A stretch of 64,000 bases of DNA, taken from contig NZ_CP046052.1 in assembly GCF_004802635.2 (NCBI RefSeq), positions 3,511,501 to 3,575,500 of the forward strand, in the 5' to 3' direction. The position numbers and the translations under genes were made by a program. Position 1 is the first letter of the stretch. Each line of letters begins with the position of its first letter. The stretch comes from Methylocystis heyeri. Its GTDB lineage: Bacteria; Pseudomonadota; Alphaproteobacteria; Rhizobiales; Beijerinckiaceae. The notes under the pieces are model-generated. The model did no database searches and had not been told where the DNA came from. It was given only the letters and a program-made list of their open reading frames with translations. This document shows, one piece after another, positions 7,610 to 17,097 of the stretch.

Positions 7610-10600
7610 ATGCAGCGCATTTTTGGCTTCGACATCGGCACGACCTCCATCGGATTCGCGGTCATCGACTTCGGCAAGGAACGCAAGGCCGGGAAAATCC
7701 TCCGCCTTGGGGCGCGCATTTTTCCCGAGGCGCGCGACCCCGACGGAACGCCCCTGAACCAGCAGAGGCGTGCAAAACGGATGATGCGGCGGCAATTGCG
7801 CCGACGCCGCGAACGCCGACGCTCGCTCAACGAACTTTTGTCTTCGTTCGGACTTCTGCCGCCTTTCGGCGGGAAAGAGTGGGACGAGATCATGAAGCTC
7901 GATCCCTACGCCCTGCGCACCCGGGCGCTGGGCGAGCTTCTGGAGACCTTCGAACTCGGGCGGACGCTCTACCACCTCGCCAAGCGCCGCCACTTCAAGG
8001 AGCGCGATATCGCGGAAACCGGCGAAACCGAAGCTCCCGAGGCGCCCGTGGCGGAAGAAGCGCCGTCGAAGCGCCGTAAGGGGATCTCCAAGCAGAAGGC
8101 CGAAAAAGAGCAAGAGGTCGCGGACGAGGCCAAAGCCGCCGAGGCGAGGGCGCATTTTACCGCCGAGGTCAAAGCTTCCGGCCAGACCATCGGGGCGTTT
8201 TTGTCCCAGCGCAAGAGAGACGCGGTACTCCGCGGCGAGCGCGAAAGCGATGTGAAGCTGCGCGGCGAACACGCCACCCGCGCCCTGGTCGAAGACGAAT
8301 TCGAGAAAATCCTGGCCGCGCAGGAGGCGCATCATCCGGTTCTCAAGGACTCCGCCTTGAAGGGCGCGCTGCATGAGGCGATTTTCGCCCAGCGGCCGGT
8401 ATTCTGGCGTAAGAAAACGTTGGGAAAATGCCGCTTCATGCCGGAAAGTCCGCTATGCCCCAGGGGCTCGTGGATTTCGCAGGAACGGCGAATGCTGGAG
8501 AAGGTCAATAATCTCGAATTTTTAGGCGGCAATGCGCGCCCGCTCGACGCCGAGGAGCGATCGGCTCTGATCGAAGCGCTTCGGGTGAAACCGAAACTGA
8601 CGTGGGCGCAGGCCCGCAAAATCCTCGAACCCCAGTTCGAAAAACGCGGCGAGAGCGCCAGGGCGCTCAAATTCAATCACGAGACCGACAAGGATCAGGC
8701 CGCCGGCCTCAAAGGGAATCTGGTGGATGTCGAGCTGAACAAGGCCTTCGGCGCGGCCTGGGCGAATCACCCGCGCAGGCAGGAATTACGCGAGTTTCTG
8801 CCCGAGGCGCTTTGGCGCGCCGATTACGGAGAGATCGGCGACCAACGCGTCGTCATCCGGTCGGCGCAAAAACGCGCCGAGCAGCGACGCGAGGTCGCCG
8901 CGCGGCTCGCCGCTGAATTTGCCGTCAACCACGAAATCGCAGCATCGCTTTCGCAATTGCATTTCCCGCAAGGCTGGGAGCCCTACTCCACCGAGGCGCT
9001 GCGGATCATGCTGCCGGAGCTGGAAGAGGGAACGCGCTTCGGCGCGCTCCTCAACGGCCCGGATTGGGCCGGATGGCGCGACGAATATTTTCCCGAACGC
9101 GAGCAGCCGACAGGCCAATTTCTCGATCTTCTGCCCAGCCCACGCGCGGATCGCCATGCGAGTACCCCCCAGGAAGAAGAGGCGGAACGAATATCACGGG
9201 TCCGCAACCCAACCGTTGTGCGGGTGCAGAACGAACTGCGCAAAGTGGTCAACAATCTGATCAGGGAATATGGCAAGCCGGACCTCATCCGCATCGAACT
9301 CGCGCGCGACGTCGGGAAATCGAAGCGCGAGCGCGAGGAAATGCAAAAGGGGATGCGCGATCGGGAACGGCTGCGCGAAAAAGCGCGAAAAGATTTGAAA
9401 GAAAAGGGTATCGCCGATCCGAACGACGACGATGTAGAAAAATGGCTGCTATGGAGGGAATGCGGCGAGGAATGCCCCTACACTGGTGCCAGGATCGCTT
9501 TCGCCGATCTTTTCGGCGGCAATCCCGCCTTCGAAGTGGAACACATCTGGCCACGGTCGCAATCGCTCGATAATTCTCTGCGCAACAAGACGCTGTGCGA
9601 AAAGCGGGCGAACCGCGACAAGGGCGCGCGAATTCCTTTCCAATATTTTCGAGATCGACCCGACGCTTGGGCCGCCGCCAAGGACCGCATCTGGAAATTG
9701 GTCGCAAAGGGCGGCATGACCAAAGGCAAGGCCAAGCGCTTTTGTGCGGAATCTATGCCGGACGACTTCGCCGGACGCCAGCTCAACGACACCAGCTACG
9801 CCGCCCGGGAAGCTCGTGCTTTTCTGGAGCGCCTATGGCCCGATGTCGAAATCAAGGGATCGGAAATCAATGTGCGGCCGGTGACCGGCAAGGTCACAGC
9901 GCAACTGCGCCGACGTTGGGGGCTCAACCATATTCTCGCGGATGACGGCGAAAAAACGCGCGAGGACCATCGTCATCACGCCGTCGACGCACTCGTCGTC
10001 GCCTGCGCCGACAACGGCAATACGCAAAGGCTTTCGGAATATTTCGCCAAGGAATGGGACGCGCGGCATTATGGAACCCCGAGGCCAGAGGCCGCGCTCG
10101 TTCCCGAACCCTGGCCGACGATCCGGGAAGACGCCAAGCGAGCGGTCGATCAGATCATCGTCTCGCACCGTGTGCGCAAAAAAGTTTCGGGGCCGCTGCA
10201 CAAAGAAACCTCTTATGGCGACACTGGCGTGGACGTGACGAACAGCAACGGAACCTACCGCCTCTTTGTCTCGCGTAAGCCTCTGGCGTCGCTCTCGAAA
10301 AGCGAATTGGGCGATATTCGCGACGAAGGCGCGAGACGCATCGTCGAGGATTGGGTCGAGGCCCGTGGCGGCGATCCGAAAAAAGCCTTCGCTGCATTCC
10401 CGCTCCGTGGTCCCGACGGCCCTGAAATCAAGAAGGCTCGCCTTATCGCGCCGCAGAAATTGCGGGGGATGGCGCCACTCAAGAACGGCTACGCAACGAC
10501 CGGAAACAACCATCACATCGCCATTTACCGGCTACCAGACGGAAAAATCGAGGGCCGGGTCGTCAGCCTCTACGAAGCGGCAAAACGCATGGCGCGACAT

Positions 10601-10873
10601 GAGCCGGTGATAAGCCGCCAAAGCTACGAACGCGGCGCCTTTTTGATGTCGCTTTCGCTCGGCGACACTTTCTTCGTCCCAAGTGGAGAGCGTGTCGGCT
10701 ACTGGGTGGTGAATTCCATCGCCGGCAACGGTCAAATGTTCTCTCGACCGATCAATGACGCAGGAAAGGACTCGAAAAGCCAATGGGGGCCGAGTCCAGG
10801 GCCTCTCGTGAAACTCGGAGCGAAAAAAATCTCGGTCGATCCCATCGGCCGCGTCCGCCCAGCAAACGATTGA
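7610..10873 (+). CDS. cas9: CRISPR-associated endonuclease Cas9, type II-C
   Basis: At 1087 residues this is a compact Cas9. RuvC-I has FGFDIGTTSIGFAVIDF (Asp8). The arginine-rich bridge helix is RRAKRMMRRQLRRRRERRR (about 53-71). RuvC-II has IRIELARDV (Glu563). HNH runs about 618-670, with CPYTG, VEHIWPRS (His645) and LDNSLRNKTLC. RuvC-III has DHRHHAVDALVVACAD (His790, Asp793). All catalytic residues are present, so both nuclease sites should work. A charged, low-complexity insertion (Glu/Ala/Lys-rich, about 136-180) follows the first recognition-lobe helices. The absence of csn2 and cas4 next to it supports subtype II-C. cas1 starts 6 bases after its stop, so cas9-cas1-cas2 form one operon. 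Confidence 0.98.
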   Translation: MQRIFGFDIGTTSIGFAVIDFGKERKAGKILRLGARIFPEARDPDGTPLNQQRRAKRMMRRQLRRRRERRRSLNELLSSFGLLPPFGGKEWDEIMKLDPYALRTRALGELLETFELGRTLYHLAKRRHFKERDIAETGETEAPEAPVAEEAPSKRRKGISKQKAEKEQEVADEAKAAEARAHFTAEVKASGQTIGAFLSQRKRDAVLRGERESDVKLRGEHATRALVEDEFEKILAAQEAHHPVLKDSALKGALHEAIFAQRPVFWRKKTLGKCRFMPESPLCPRGSWISQERRMLEKVNNLEFLGGNARPLDAEERSALIEALRVKPKLTWAQARKILEPQFEKRGESARALKFNHETDKDQAAGLKGNLVDVELNKAFGAAWANHPRRQELREFLPEALWRADYGEIGDQRVVIRSAQKRAEQRREVAARLAAEFAVNHEIAASLSQLHFPQGWEPYSTEALRIMLPELEEGTRFGALLNGPDWAGWRDEYFPEREQPTGQFLDLLPSPRADRHASTPQEEEAERISRVRNPTVVRVQNELRKVVNNLIREYGKPDLIRIELARDVGKSKREREEMQKGMRDRERLREKARKDLKEKGIADPNDDDVEKWLLWRECGEECPYTGARIAFADLFGGNPAFEVEHIWPRSQSLDNSLRNKTLCEKRANRDKGARIPFQYFRDRPDAWAAAKDRIWKLVAKGGMTKGKAKRFCAESMPDDFAGRQLNDTSYAAREARAFLERLWPDVEIKGSEINVRPVTGKVTAQLRRRWGLNHILADDGEKTREDHRHHAVDALVVACADNGNTQRLSEYFAKEWDARHYGTPRPEAALVPEPWPTIREDAKRAVDQIIVSHRVRKKVSGPLHKETSYGDTGVDVTNSNGTYRLFVSRKPLASLSKSELGDIRDEGARRIVEDWVEARGGDPKKAFAAFPLRGPDGPEIKKARLIAPQKLRGMAPLKNGYATTGNNHHIAIYRLPDGKIEGRVVSLYEAAKRMARHEPVISRQSYERGAFLMSLSLGDTFFVPSGERVGYWVVNSIAGNGQMFSRPINDAGKDSKSQWGPSPGPLVKLGAKKISVDPIGRVRPAND

Positions 10874-10879
10874 TCCGCC

Positions 10880-11812
10880 ATGCTGCGCAAAACGATCGAA
10901 ATCGCGACGCCGGGAACGCGGCTTTCAGTCGCCTTACGCCAGCTGGTAATCGAGCGGCCCGAACAGCCCAAAGCGACCCTACCTATCGAAGACATCGGCG
11001 TGCTCATCGTCGACGACCGCCGCGCGAGCTACACGCAGGCGGTTTTCATTGAGCTGCTCGCGGCCGGCGCCACGGTCATGGTGACAGGGCCGGACCACCT
11101 GCCTCTCGGCATGATGTTGCCGCTCGACGCCCATCATGTCCAAACAGAACGCCACCGCGCACAGATCGAAGCAAGCGAGCCCATTCGCAAACAGATTTGG
11201 AAAGCCCTGGTTTCAAACAAGCTTTTGCAGCAAGGCCGCGTGCTCGATCATTTCGGAGCCAAGCCCAACGGCCTCGCCGCGATGGCGGGCCGGGTCCGCT
11301 CTGGCGATCCCGACAATCTGGAGGCGCAGGGCGCGCAGCGCTATTGGCCCTTGCTTTTCGGAAAGGATTTTCGACGCGACCGCTCGGCGGAGGGGATCAA
11401 CGCCGCGCTGAATTATGGTTACGCGGTGGTGCGCGCGGCGCTCGCCCGTGCCGTGGTGGCGAGCGGACTCATTCCCTCGCTCGGCGTTTTTCACAAAAAC
11501 CGCTCAAACCCCTTTTGCCTCGCCGACGATCTCTTCGAGCCCTACCGCCCTTTGGTCGATTGGCGGGTGAAGCTGCTGACGCAGGAGCGGGGGGAAGAAC
11601 CCCTGAATCTGGAAAACCGCGCCATTCGCGCGGCCCTGCTTTCCCTGTTTAACGAAACCGTTCTGATCGGCGACCGGAAGTTGCCGCTGCTTCTCGCCAT
11701 CGAAGCCGGCGCCGCTTCTCTTGCGCGCGCCCTCACCGCCGGCGACCGGACGCTGGTTTTGCCCAAAAGCGTGCCTCTCGGCCAGGACGTCGCGGCGGAT
11801 ACGGAAGGGTGA
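10880..11812 (+). CDS. cas1: CRISPR-associated integrase Cas1
   Basis: The 310-residue Cas1 is of normal length for type II. The metal-binding residues are visible: Glu148 in DNLEAQGAQRYWP, His205 in GVFHKNRSNPF, and Asp216/Glu220 in LADDLFEPYRPLVD. With Cas2 it forms the complex that integrates new spacers at the leader end of the array. In type II systems Cas9 helps to select PAM-bearing protospacers. It is coupled to cas9 by a 6-base gap, and cas2 follows 4 bases after its stop. Nothing suggests decay, so the adaptation module looks functional. Confidence 0.97.
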   Translation: MLRKTIEIATPGTRLSVALRQLVIERPEQPKATLPIEDIGVLIVDDRRASYTQAVFIELLAAGATVMVTGPDHLPLGMMLPLDAHHVQTERHRAQIEASEPIRKQIWKALVSNKLLQQGRVLDHFGAKPNGLAAMAGRVRSGDPDNLEAQGAQRYWPLLFGKDFRRDRSAEGINAALNYGYAVVRAALARAVVASGLIPSLGVFHKNRSNPFCLADDLFEPYRPLVDWRVKLLTQERGEEPLNLENRAIRAALLSLFNETVLIGDRKLPLLLAIEAGAASLARALTAGDRTLVLPKSVPLGQDVAADTEG

Positions 11813-11816
11813 GGCG

Positions 11817-12170
11817 ATGGCCAGGAAGCTCCGGGCGCCTGATCTGCCCTGGGGATGGCGCAGCATGTGGGTCATCGCCATGTTCGACCTTCCGACCGAT
11901 ACGCCGGCTGCGCGAAAGGCCTATGCGCGTTTTCGAAAGAACCTGCTCGAGGACGGCTTCACCATGATGCAGTATTCGATCTACACGCGGCACTGCGCTT
12001 CAATGGAGAACGCCGACGCCCACATCGCCCGAATGGGCCAAAAACTGCCCCCGGCGGGCGAAGTCCGGTTTCTCGCCATCACCGATCGGCAGTTCGCTCG
12101 AATCAAGGTGTTTTGGGGCAAAAAACGGCAAAAAGGCGCTCCGGCGCCCTCGCAAATGGAACTTTTTTGA
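11817..12170 (+). CDS. cas2: CRISPR-associated endoribonuclease/adaptation protein Cas2
   Basis: The reading frame opens further upstream inside cas1, but ATG 11817 is preferred. It follows the cas1 stop by 4 bases with a GAAGGGTGAG ribosome site and gives MARKLRAPDLPWGWRSMWVIAMFDLP. The ferredoxin-like start WVIAMFDLPTDTPAARKAY carries the conserved Asp24. RKNLLEDGFTMMQYSIYTRHC is typical of type II Cas2. The length of 117 residues is normal. Its last codons and stop (CTTTTTTGA) are the start of a segment duplicated beside the array, which matters for the history of the locus. Confidence 0.96.
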   Translation: MARKLRAPDLPWGWRSMWVIAMFDLPTDTPAARKAYARFRKNLLEDGFTMMQYSIYTRHCASMENADAHIARMGQKLPPAGEVRFLAITDRQFARIKVFWGKKRQKGAPAPSQMELF

Positions 12171-12258
12171 CGCCCCCGCCGCAAATTTACGGCCGTTTTT
12201 CAGTGGTTTGCGGCGGAAGGAAATTGTAGTGAACCTAGAAGCGGCCGCAAGCCGCAGC
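12163..12258 (-). repeat. Inverted orphan CRISPR leader plus single degenerate repeat
   Basis: Positions 12223-12258 are the reverse complement of the array repeat with two mismatches (CTAG for CGAG, GGCC for GGTC). Positions 12163-12222 match the array flank 6812-6869, including TTTTTTGA, GCCCCCGCCGCAAA and the CGGCGG end. No second repeat follows. It is a minimal leader-repeat unit mirroring the main array at the other side of the cas genes. The repeat's TACAAT faces cas2, so any transcript would be antisense to the end of cas2. Confidence 0.85.
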
Positions 12259-12267
12259 GCGGTCCAA

Positions 12268-12300
12268 TAAAAAACCGGACCGGACTCAGGCCCGATCCGG
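12268..12300 (-). terminator. Terminator of grxD
   Basis: On the minus strand CCGGATCGG and CCGGTCCGG pair (one G-U) around an 8-base loop. TTTTTT follows. It lies downstream of grxD. Confidence 0.75.
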
Positions 12301-12393
12301 CATGCGGAATTGAATTCGCCGGCGCGACGAGGCGGACCGCGTGACGAAACGCACGCCACGGCGGCGTGCGCCGACCGGTTCGCTCTCGCGCCG

Positions 12394-12735
12394 TCAGGCC
12401 TTGGCGGCCTGCTTGTGCGGAATGCCTTCCTTGTCGAAAAGCGCGGCCAGCTCGCCGGACTGGAACATCTCGCGGGTGATGTCGCAGCCGCCGATGAACT
12501 CGTTCTTGATATAGAGCTGGGGAATGGTCGGCCAGTTCGAATAGGTCTTGATGCCTTCGCGGATGTCGCCGTCGGCGAGGACGTTGATCGCCTTGTAGGG
12601 GGCGCCGAGGTGATTGAGGATCTGCACCACCTGCATCGAGAAGCCGCACTGCGGCGCCTGGGGCGTGCCCTTCATGAAGAGCACGACGTCGGCGCTTTCG
12701 ATCTCGCCTTTGATGCGTGAATTTACGTCGGTCAT
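12394..12735 (-). CDS. grxD: Monothiol glutaredoxin, Grx4/GrxD type
   Basis: The 113-residue protein has the CGFS active site (residues 30-33 in PQCGFSMQ), the WPTIPQLYIKNEFIGGCDI glutathione-binding block, and the family's normal length. Such proteins carry [2Fe-2S] clusters together with BolA partners and pass them to client proteins. A bolA gene lies just upstream on the same strand, as is common in alphaproteobacteria. Together with purL this makes a purL-bolA-grxD unit, ending at the terminator at 12268-12300. Cytosolic. Confidence 0.96.
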   Translation of the reverse strand: MTDVNSRIKGEIESADVVLFMKGTPQAPQCGFSMQVVQILNHLGAPYKAINVLADGDIREGIKTYSNWPTIPQLYIKNEFIGGCDITREMFQSGELAALFDKEGIPHKQAAKA

Positions 12736-12809
12736 TATTTGTCCTTTCCTGCGGAATTCAAGGTTCCGCGTTTATGGCGGGACAATCGTCTCACGCCCGC
12801 CGCAAACCC

Positions 12810-13040
12810 TCAAGCCGCCTTGGTCGTCAGCGCCAAAGCGTGCAGCTCGGTTCCCAGCCTGTCGCCGAAAGCCGCATTGACCAGCTGGTGCTGGCGCACC
12901 CGGGTCAATCCGGCGAAAGCCGACGAGGTGACGGTCGCCGCCCAATGGTCGTCGTCGTCCGCGAGCGCCGTAAGTTCGACGGTGGCGTCCGGCAAGGCGG
13001 TCTTGATAATGCGTTCGATCTCAACGGCGGGCATCGGCAT
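12810..13040 (-). CDS. bolA: BolA family iron-sulfur regulator protein
   Basis: The frame is open further upstream, but [23 protein letters not shown] is the usual start of alphaproteobacterial BolA. That places the ATG at 13040 and gives 76 residues. It contains the class II KH-like fold with the helix [21 protein letters not shown] and the conserved His in RQHQLV. BolA binds monothiol glutaredoxin through a shared [2Fe-2S] cluster. Its start overlaps the end of purL by about 20 bases, so translation is probably coupled. The alternative ATGs at 13052 and 13034 cannot be excluded. Confidence 0.9.
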   Translation of the reverse strand: MPMPAVEIERIIKTALPDATVELTALADDDDHWAATVTSSAFAGLTRVRQHQLVNAAFGDRLGTELHALALTTKAA

Positions 13041-15276
13041 CTTCACGTACATCCTTGTCGTAAAAAGCACGGTCGTTTCCCGCCATGTAATCGGGAAACG
13101 GGGCTTCATGCGCCTCGCGAAGCTCCGAGAGCAATATCGGCGCCTCTTTCGGCAAGTTCAATGCGTCTCCTCCGGTCGAGCCGATCCGCATGATCGGGAC
13201 GCCCCTTTCCTGCGCCGAGCCGAGCAAGGCGTCGGCTTTCTCCGGCGGGCAGGAGACGAGATAGCGCCCCTGGTCCTCGCCGAACAGAACGGCATGGACG
13301 GGCCCTGCCGGCAAAGTCTCGACGGCGGCGCCGACGCCCCCCGCGAGGATCATTTCCGCCAGGGCGACGGCGAGGCCCCCGTCGGAGAGATCGTGAACCG
13401 CGTCGACCGCGTCCGAAAGGACGGCCTCCCGAACGAAATCGCCGTTGCGCCGTTCAGCGGCGAGGTCGACCGGCGGCGGCGCGCCGTCGGAGCGTCCGGC
13501 GAGATCGCGAAGATAAATCGACTGGCCCAGCCAGCCGGATGTTTCCCCGATCAGGAAGAGGGCATGCCCGTCGCCAGAAAAACCCGTCGGCGCCGCGAGA
13601 GCGACATCGGCGATGACGCCGACCCCGCCGATCGCGGGCGTCGGCAGAACGCCTTTGCCCCGGGTTTCGTTGTACAGCGAGACATTGCCCGAAACGATGG
13701 GGAAATCGAGCGCCCTCGCCGCCTCGCCGATCCCCTCGAGGCAGCCGACGAACTGGCCCATGATCTCCGGCTTTTCGGGATTGCCGAAATTGAGATTGTC
13801 GGTCAGCGCCAACGGCCTGGCGCCTCGCGCGGAGATGTTGCGCCAGCATTCGGCGACCGCCTGCCTGCCGCCTTCGCGCGGGTCGGCGGCGCAGTAGCGG
13901 GCGGTCACGTCGGTCGCGAGGGCGAGGCCCTTGGGACCCTCGCCGATCCGGATCACGGCGGCGTCGCCCCCCGGGGCTCGCACCGTATTGCCCAGAATGA
14001 GATGGTCATATTGCTCCCAGATCCAGCGCCTGGAGCAAAGATCGGGCGTCGCCAGCAAAGCCAGAAGAGCGTCCCGGTTGGAGAGCGGCGCGATCGCCGA
14101 GGAAGAGTCGATCGGCTGCGGCCGCGGCGTCAAAACATAGGGGCGGTCGTAAAGGGGGGCCTGGTCGCCCAGCTCCTTGATCGGGAGATCGGCCTTGATC
14201 TCGCCCTCGTGCTTGACGACGAAGCGAAGCGTGTCGGTGGTCTTGCCGACGATGGCGAAATCGAGCCCCCATTTCCTGAAGATCGCTTCGGCTTCTTTCT
14301 CTTTTTCGGGCAAAAGGACCATGAGCATGCGCTCCTGGCTTTCGGACAGCATCATCTCATAGGCGGTCATGCCCTCCTCGCGGCAGGGAACGGCGTCGAG
14401 ATCGAGCTCGATCCCGAGATTTCCCTTGGCTCCCATCTCGACGGCGGAGGAGGTCAGTCCCGCCGCGCCCATGTCCTGAATGGCGATGACCGCGCCGGAG
14501 GCCATCAGCTCCAGGCAGGCCTCCAGCAGCAGCTTTTCCGAGAAGGGGTCGCCGACCTGCACGGTGGGGCGTTTTTCCTCGGCGTCGGCCTCGAAAGACG
14601 CCGAGGCCATGGTGGCGCCGTGAATGCCGTCGCGTCCGGTCTTGGAGCCGAGATAAACGATCGGGTTCCCGACCCCCGCAGCGGCGGAATAGAAGATCGA
14701 ATCGGCGCGCGCGAGGCCGACCGCCATGGCGTTGACCAGAATATTGCCGTCGTAGCTCGAATCGAAGGCGGTCGAGCCCCCGACCGTGGGCACGCCGAAG
14801 GAATTGCCGTAGCCTCCGACGCCGGCGACCACGCCGGCGACGAGGCGCCGGGTTTTGGAATGCGACGGCGCCCCGAACCGCAGCAGGTCGAGGCAGGCGA
14901 TCGGCCGCGCCCCCATGGTGAAGACGTCGCGGAGAATTCCGCCGACGCCCGTCGTCGCGCCCTGATAGGGTTCGATGAACGAGGGGTGGTTATGGCTCTC
15001 CATCTTGAAGACGCAGGCGTCTCCGTCGCCTATGTCGATCACGCCCGCGTTTTCGCCGGGCCCCTTGATGACCCATGGCGCTTTTGTAGGCAGCTTCCGC
15101 AGATGAACGCGTGAAGATTTATAAGAGCAATGCTCGTTCCACATCGCTGAAAAAATCCCGAGCTCGGTGAAGCTGGGAACGCGGCCGATGAGGGCGAGGA
15201 TGCGCTGATACTCGTCGGGCTTCAGGCCGTGGGCCGCGACGAGAACGTCGGTGATCTGCGGTTCTTGAGTGGTCAA
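13021..15276 (-). CDS. purL: Phosphoribosylformylglycinamidine synthase subunit II
   Basis: The 751-residue protein is the small (PurL-only) form, which needs PurQ and PurS. It has [61 protein letters not shown] (ATP and metal site) and [19 protein letters not shown] second half repeats the fold ([16 protein letters not shown]). It converts FGAR, glutamine-derived ammonia and ATP to FGAM in purine synthesis. The length is normal. It is followed by bolA with overlapping frames. The 295 bases upstream (15277-15571) hold no convincing gene. Confidence 0.98.
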   Translation of the reverse strand: MTTQEPQITDVLVAAHGLKPDEYQRILALIGRVPSFTELGIFSAMWNEHCSYKSSRVHLRKLPTKAPWVIKGPGENAGVIDIGDGDACVFKMESHNHPSFIEPYQGATTGVGGILRDVFTMGARPIACLDLLRFGAPSHSKTRRLVAGVVAGVGGYGNSFGVPTVGGSTAFDSSYDGNILVNAMAVGLARADSIFYSAAAGVGNPIVYLGSKTGRDGIHGATMASASFEADAEEKRPTVQVGDPFSEKLLLEACLELMASGAVIAIQDMGAAGLTSSAVEMGAKGNLGIELDLDAVPCREEGMTAYEMMLSESQERMLMVLLPEKEKEAEAIFRKWGLDFAIVGKTTDTLRFVVKHEGEIKADLPIKELGDQAPLYDRPYVLTPRPQPIDSSSAIAPLSNRDALLALLATPDLCSRRWIWEQYDHLILGNTVRAPGGDAAVIRIGEGPKGLALATDVTARYCAADPREGGRQAVAECWRNISARGARPLALTDNLNFGNPEKPEIMGQFVGCLEGIGEAARALDFPIVSGNVSLYNETRGKGVLPTPAIGGVGVIADVALAAPTGFSGDGHALFLIGETSGWLGQSIYLRDLAGRSDGAPPPVDLAAERRNGDFVREAVLSDAVDAVHDLSDGGLAVALAEMILAGGVGAAVETLPAGPVHAVLFGEDQGRYLVSCPPEKADALLGSAQERGVPIMRIGSTGGDALNLPKEAPILLSELREAHEAPFPDYMAGNDRAFYDKDVREDADARR

Positions 15277-15571
15277 AAGGTCGCACCCCGGCTTGAGAAT
15301 TGAGGCAAATCCTGAGATTGAACGCCCGGAGCGGCTTTATCGAAGACTCTTCCGCCGCGGCCGCTCTCTGCAAATCCCGATTAAAGCCCGCCCTCTCATA
15401 TGGCAACCGCCTCTCCCTGTTGCCAAAGAGACACAGCGGCGAAGAAACAGCTTGGTTCCGCCCAGAATTTGACCAAGATCAAGTCATTTTTGAGCAAATC
15501 AATGCAACCTTACGCCGACTCGACTTGGGACCTGTGCCCGGGTTGATACCAAATTCTCTCAGGGGGTTACA

Positions 15572-16501
15572 ATGAAGACTGCCTTTCGTGGCGCACTAGC
15601 CGCCGCAATTTTGGGCGCCGCGAGCGCTCCCGGCCTGGCCGCCGATCTTCCGTCCGTCAAGGCGCCGCCGCCGCCGCCCCCGGTCTTCGTGGACACCTAT
15701 CAGCCTTTTCAGGTTCGCCTGAAGGTCGGCGCGGTCGTCCCCACCCAGGGCACCGCCAGCATTTTTGACGCCGGCGCGGTTTACCCGGGTCTCCCCAACG
15801 CGGGCAGCCTCGGCATCGCCACCGGCCTTTCCGGCGGCTTCGGCACGCAGGTTCCCGGCGCCAGCACCTCCATCTCCACCTCGGTCATTCCGATGCTGGA
15901 CGTCGCCTATTACCTGACCCGGAACTGGGCGATCGAGGCGATCTGCTGCGTCACCCCGCATCACATCCAGGGCACCGGCACGCTCGCTGGCGGCGATCTC
16001 GGCCGCACCTGGGCGTTCCCGCCGTCCGTGATGCTGCAGTATCACTTCACCAACTTCGGCGCCTTCCAGCCTTACCTCGGCGTCGGCGTGAACTTCACCA
16101 CCTTCTGGGGCACCCGCGCCGGCAACAACAACTGGGCGCTCAACGTCGTTCCGGGCTCTCTGCTCGGCGTTGGCGGTCCGGTTCTCGGCGCTGCGGGTCT
16201 CGTCGGCGTCAACGCCAGCTTCTACAACCTCAACATCACCCCGTCCTGGGGCGTGGTCGGCCAGGTCGGCTTCGACTACATGTTCAACGAACATTGGGGC
16301 GTGAACCTGGACGTCAAATACATCCAGATGGAGACCGGCGCGCAGGCTCGTATCGTCGCCTTCAGCCCGCAGATCCCGGCTCTTGGCCCGCTCTACATCC
16401 CGGTTCACGGGCATGTGAACATCGACCCGCTCGTCGTCAGCACCGGTCTGACCTATCGCTTCGGCGGCGGCTCTGCGGCCCCGGTTCTCGCGAAATACTG
16501 A
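15572..16501 (+). CDS. OmpW family outer-membrane beta-barrel protein
   Basis: The 309-residue precursor starts with a signal peptide, MKTAFRGALAAAILGAASAPGLAAD, cleaved after the AxA near residue 24. A proline-rich linker (APPPPPPVFVDTYQPFQVRLKVG) follows. The barrel strands include VIPMLDVAYYLTRNWAIEAICC and PSVMLQYHFTNFGAFQPYLGVGVNFTTF. The end is LVVSTGLTYRFGGGSAAPVLAKY, as in OmpW proteins (8-stranded barrels for small hydrophobic molecules). The glycine/asparagine-rich stretch around 180-215 is longer than in E. coli OmpW. An AGGGGG ribosome site lies just before the ATG. It is monocistronic, with its own terminator. Confidence 0.92.
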   Translation: MKTAFRGALAAAILGAASAPGLAADLPSVKAPPPPPPVFVDTYQPFQVRLKVGAVVPTQGTASIFDAGAVYPGLPNAGSLGIATGLSGGFGTQVPGASTSISTSVIPMLDVAYYLTRNWAIEAICCVTPHHIQGTGTLAGGDLGRTWAFPPSVMLQYHFTNFGAFQPYLGVGVNFTTFWGTRAGNNNWALNVVPGSLLGVGGPVLGAAGLVGVNASFYNLNITPSWGVVGQVGFDYMFNEHWGVNLDVKYIQMETGAQARIVAFSPQIPALGPLYIPVHGHVNIDPLVVSTGLTYRFGGGSAAPVLAKY

Positions 16502-16517
16502 TCGGCTGCAAAGCCAG

Positions 16518-16556
16518 GAAAAAGCCGGTCCGAAAGGGCCGGCTTTTTTGTTTTTG
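16518..16556 (+). terminator. Rho-independent terminator of the OmpW gene
   Basis: AAAGCCGG and CCGGCTTT form an 8-base-pair stem around a short loop. A T-rich run follows. Confidence 0.9.
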
Positions 16557-16735
16557 CGATATGATTGCCCCGTTGCAAAAATCGGCTCGGATTACTGATT
16601 TTGAAGCGGTCGCGTCGGTGGATCGAGAAGAGCCGCACGACCAAACGGCGCTGTCTAACAAGCGCCAGGCGCCGAATAGCAGGCTCATCGCCGCCGCCGA
16701 AATGAGAGCGCGCCTCAAACCTTTTCCTTTTGAAC

Positions 16736-16833
16736 ATTTCCAGCCGAAGTGGACGCCAGTTCGGCGTAGGAAACGCGTTAAATCAAAAGCTTAGAGCCTT
16801 TTCACGTTTCCATGAAACATGAAAACGCTCTAA
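16736..16833 (+). repeat. Dispersed repeat family 2 (two hairpins), copy 1
   Basis: Two palindromes lie in tandem. The first is TTTCCAGCCGAAGTGG...TTCGGCGTAGGAAA, and the second is TTAGAGCCTTTTCACG... paired with ...CATGAAAACGCTCTAA. The same composite lies inverted at 30773-30853. It is intergenic, and no gene is seen between 16557 and the integrase relic. Confidence 0.7.
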
Positions 16834-16854
16834 CCGAGGGCGAGCGCGAAAAGA

Positions 16855-17030
16855 CTTTCGGCGGCCATTCCTTGCGCGCCGGCCTTGCCTCTTCGGCGCA
16901 AATCGAAGAGGCGCATGTGCAAAAGCAGCTCGGCCGCGCCAGCGCCGAAATGACTCGCCGCGATCAGCGCAAACGTGACCGCATCAAGGTCAATCTCACC
17001 AAGGCCTGCCGGGCTGTGAGCCGTTTCGGA
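16855..17030 (+). pseudogene. Relic of a tyrosine recombinase/integrase C-terminus
   Basis: Within an open frame from 16812, residues about 17-66 read FGGHSLRAGLASSAQIEEAHVQKQLGRASAEMTRRDQRKRD. This is the catalytic HxLRAG...LGxxSxxMTRRYxR block of phage-type integrases. The tyrosine nucleophile position is Asp in RRDQR, and no upstream catalytic domain exists. What remains is a dead fragment. It marks an old mobile-element insertion in the poorly conserved stretch between ompW and the partition genes. Confidence 0.7.
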
Positions 17031-17097
17031 GCCGTCGGAGTCGTCTCAAATATATCCGCCGCCAAGCGAGGGGGCGACGAAGGCGCTGCTGCCTCCG

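Noticed and set aside
12739-15114. 791-codon plus-strand frame opposite purL
   Set aside because: Antisense shadow in GC-rich coding DNA; purL on the other strand is complete and conserved.
16808-16824. ACGTTTCCATGAAACAT as a degenerate parS
   Set aside because: Too many differences, and it belongs to the same repeat family as 30773.
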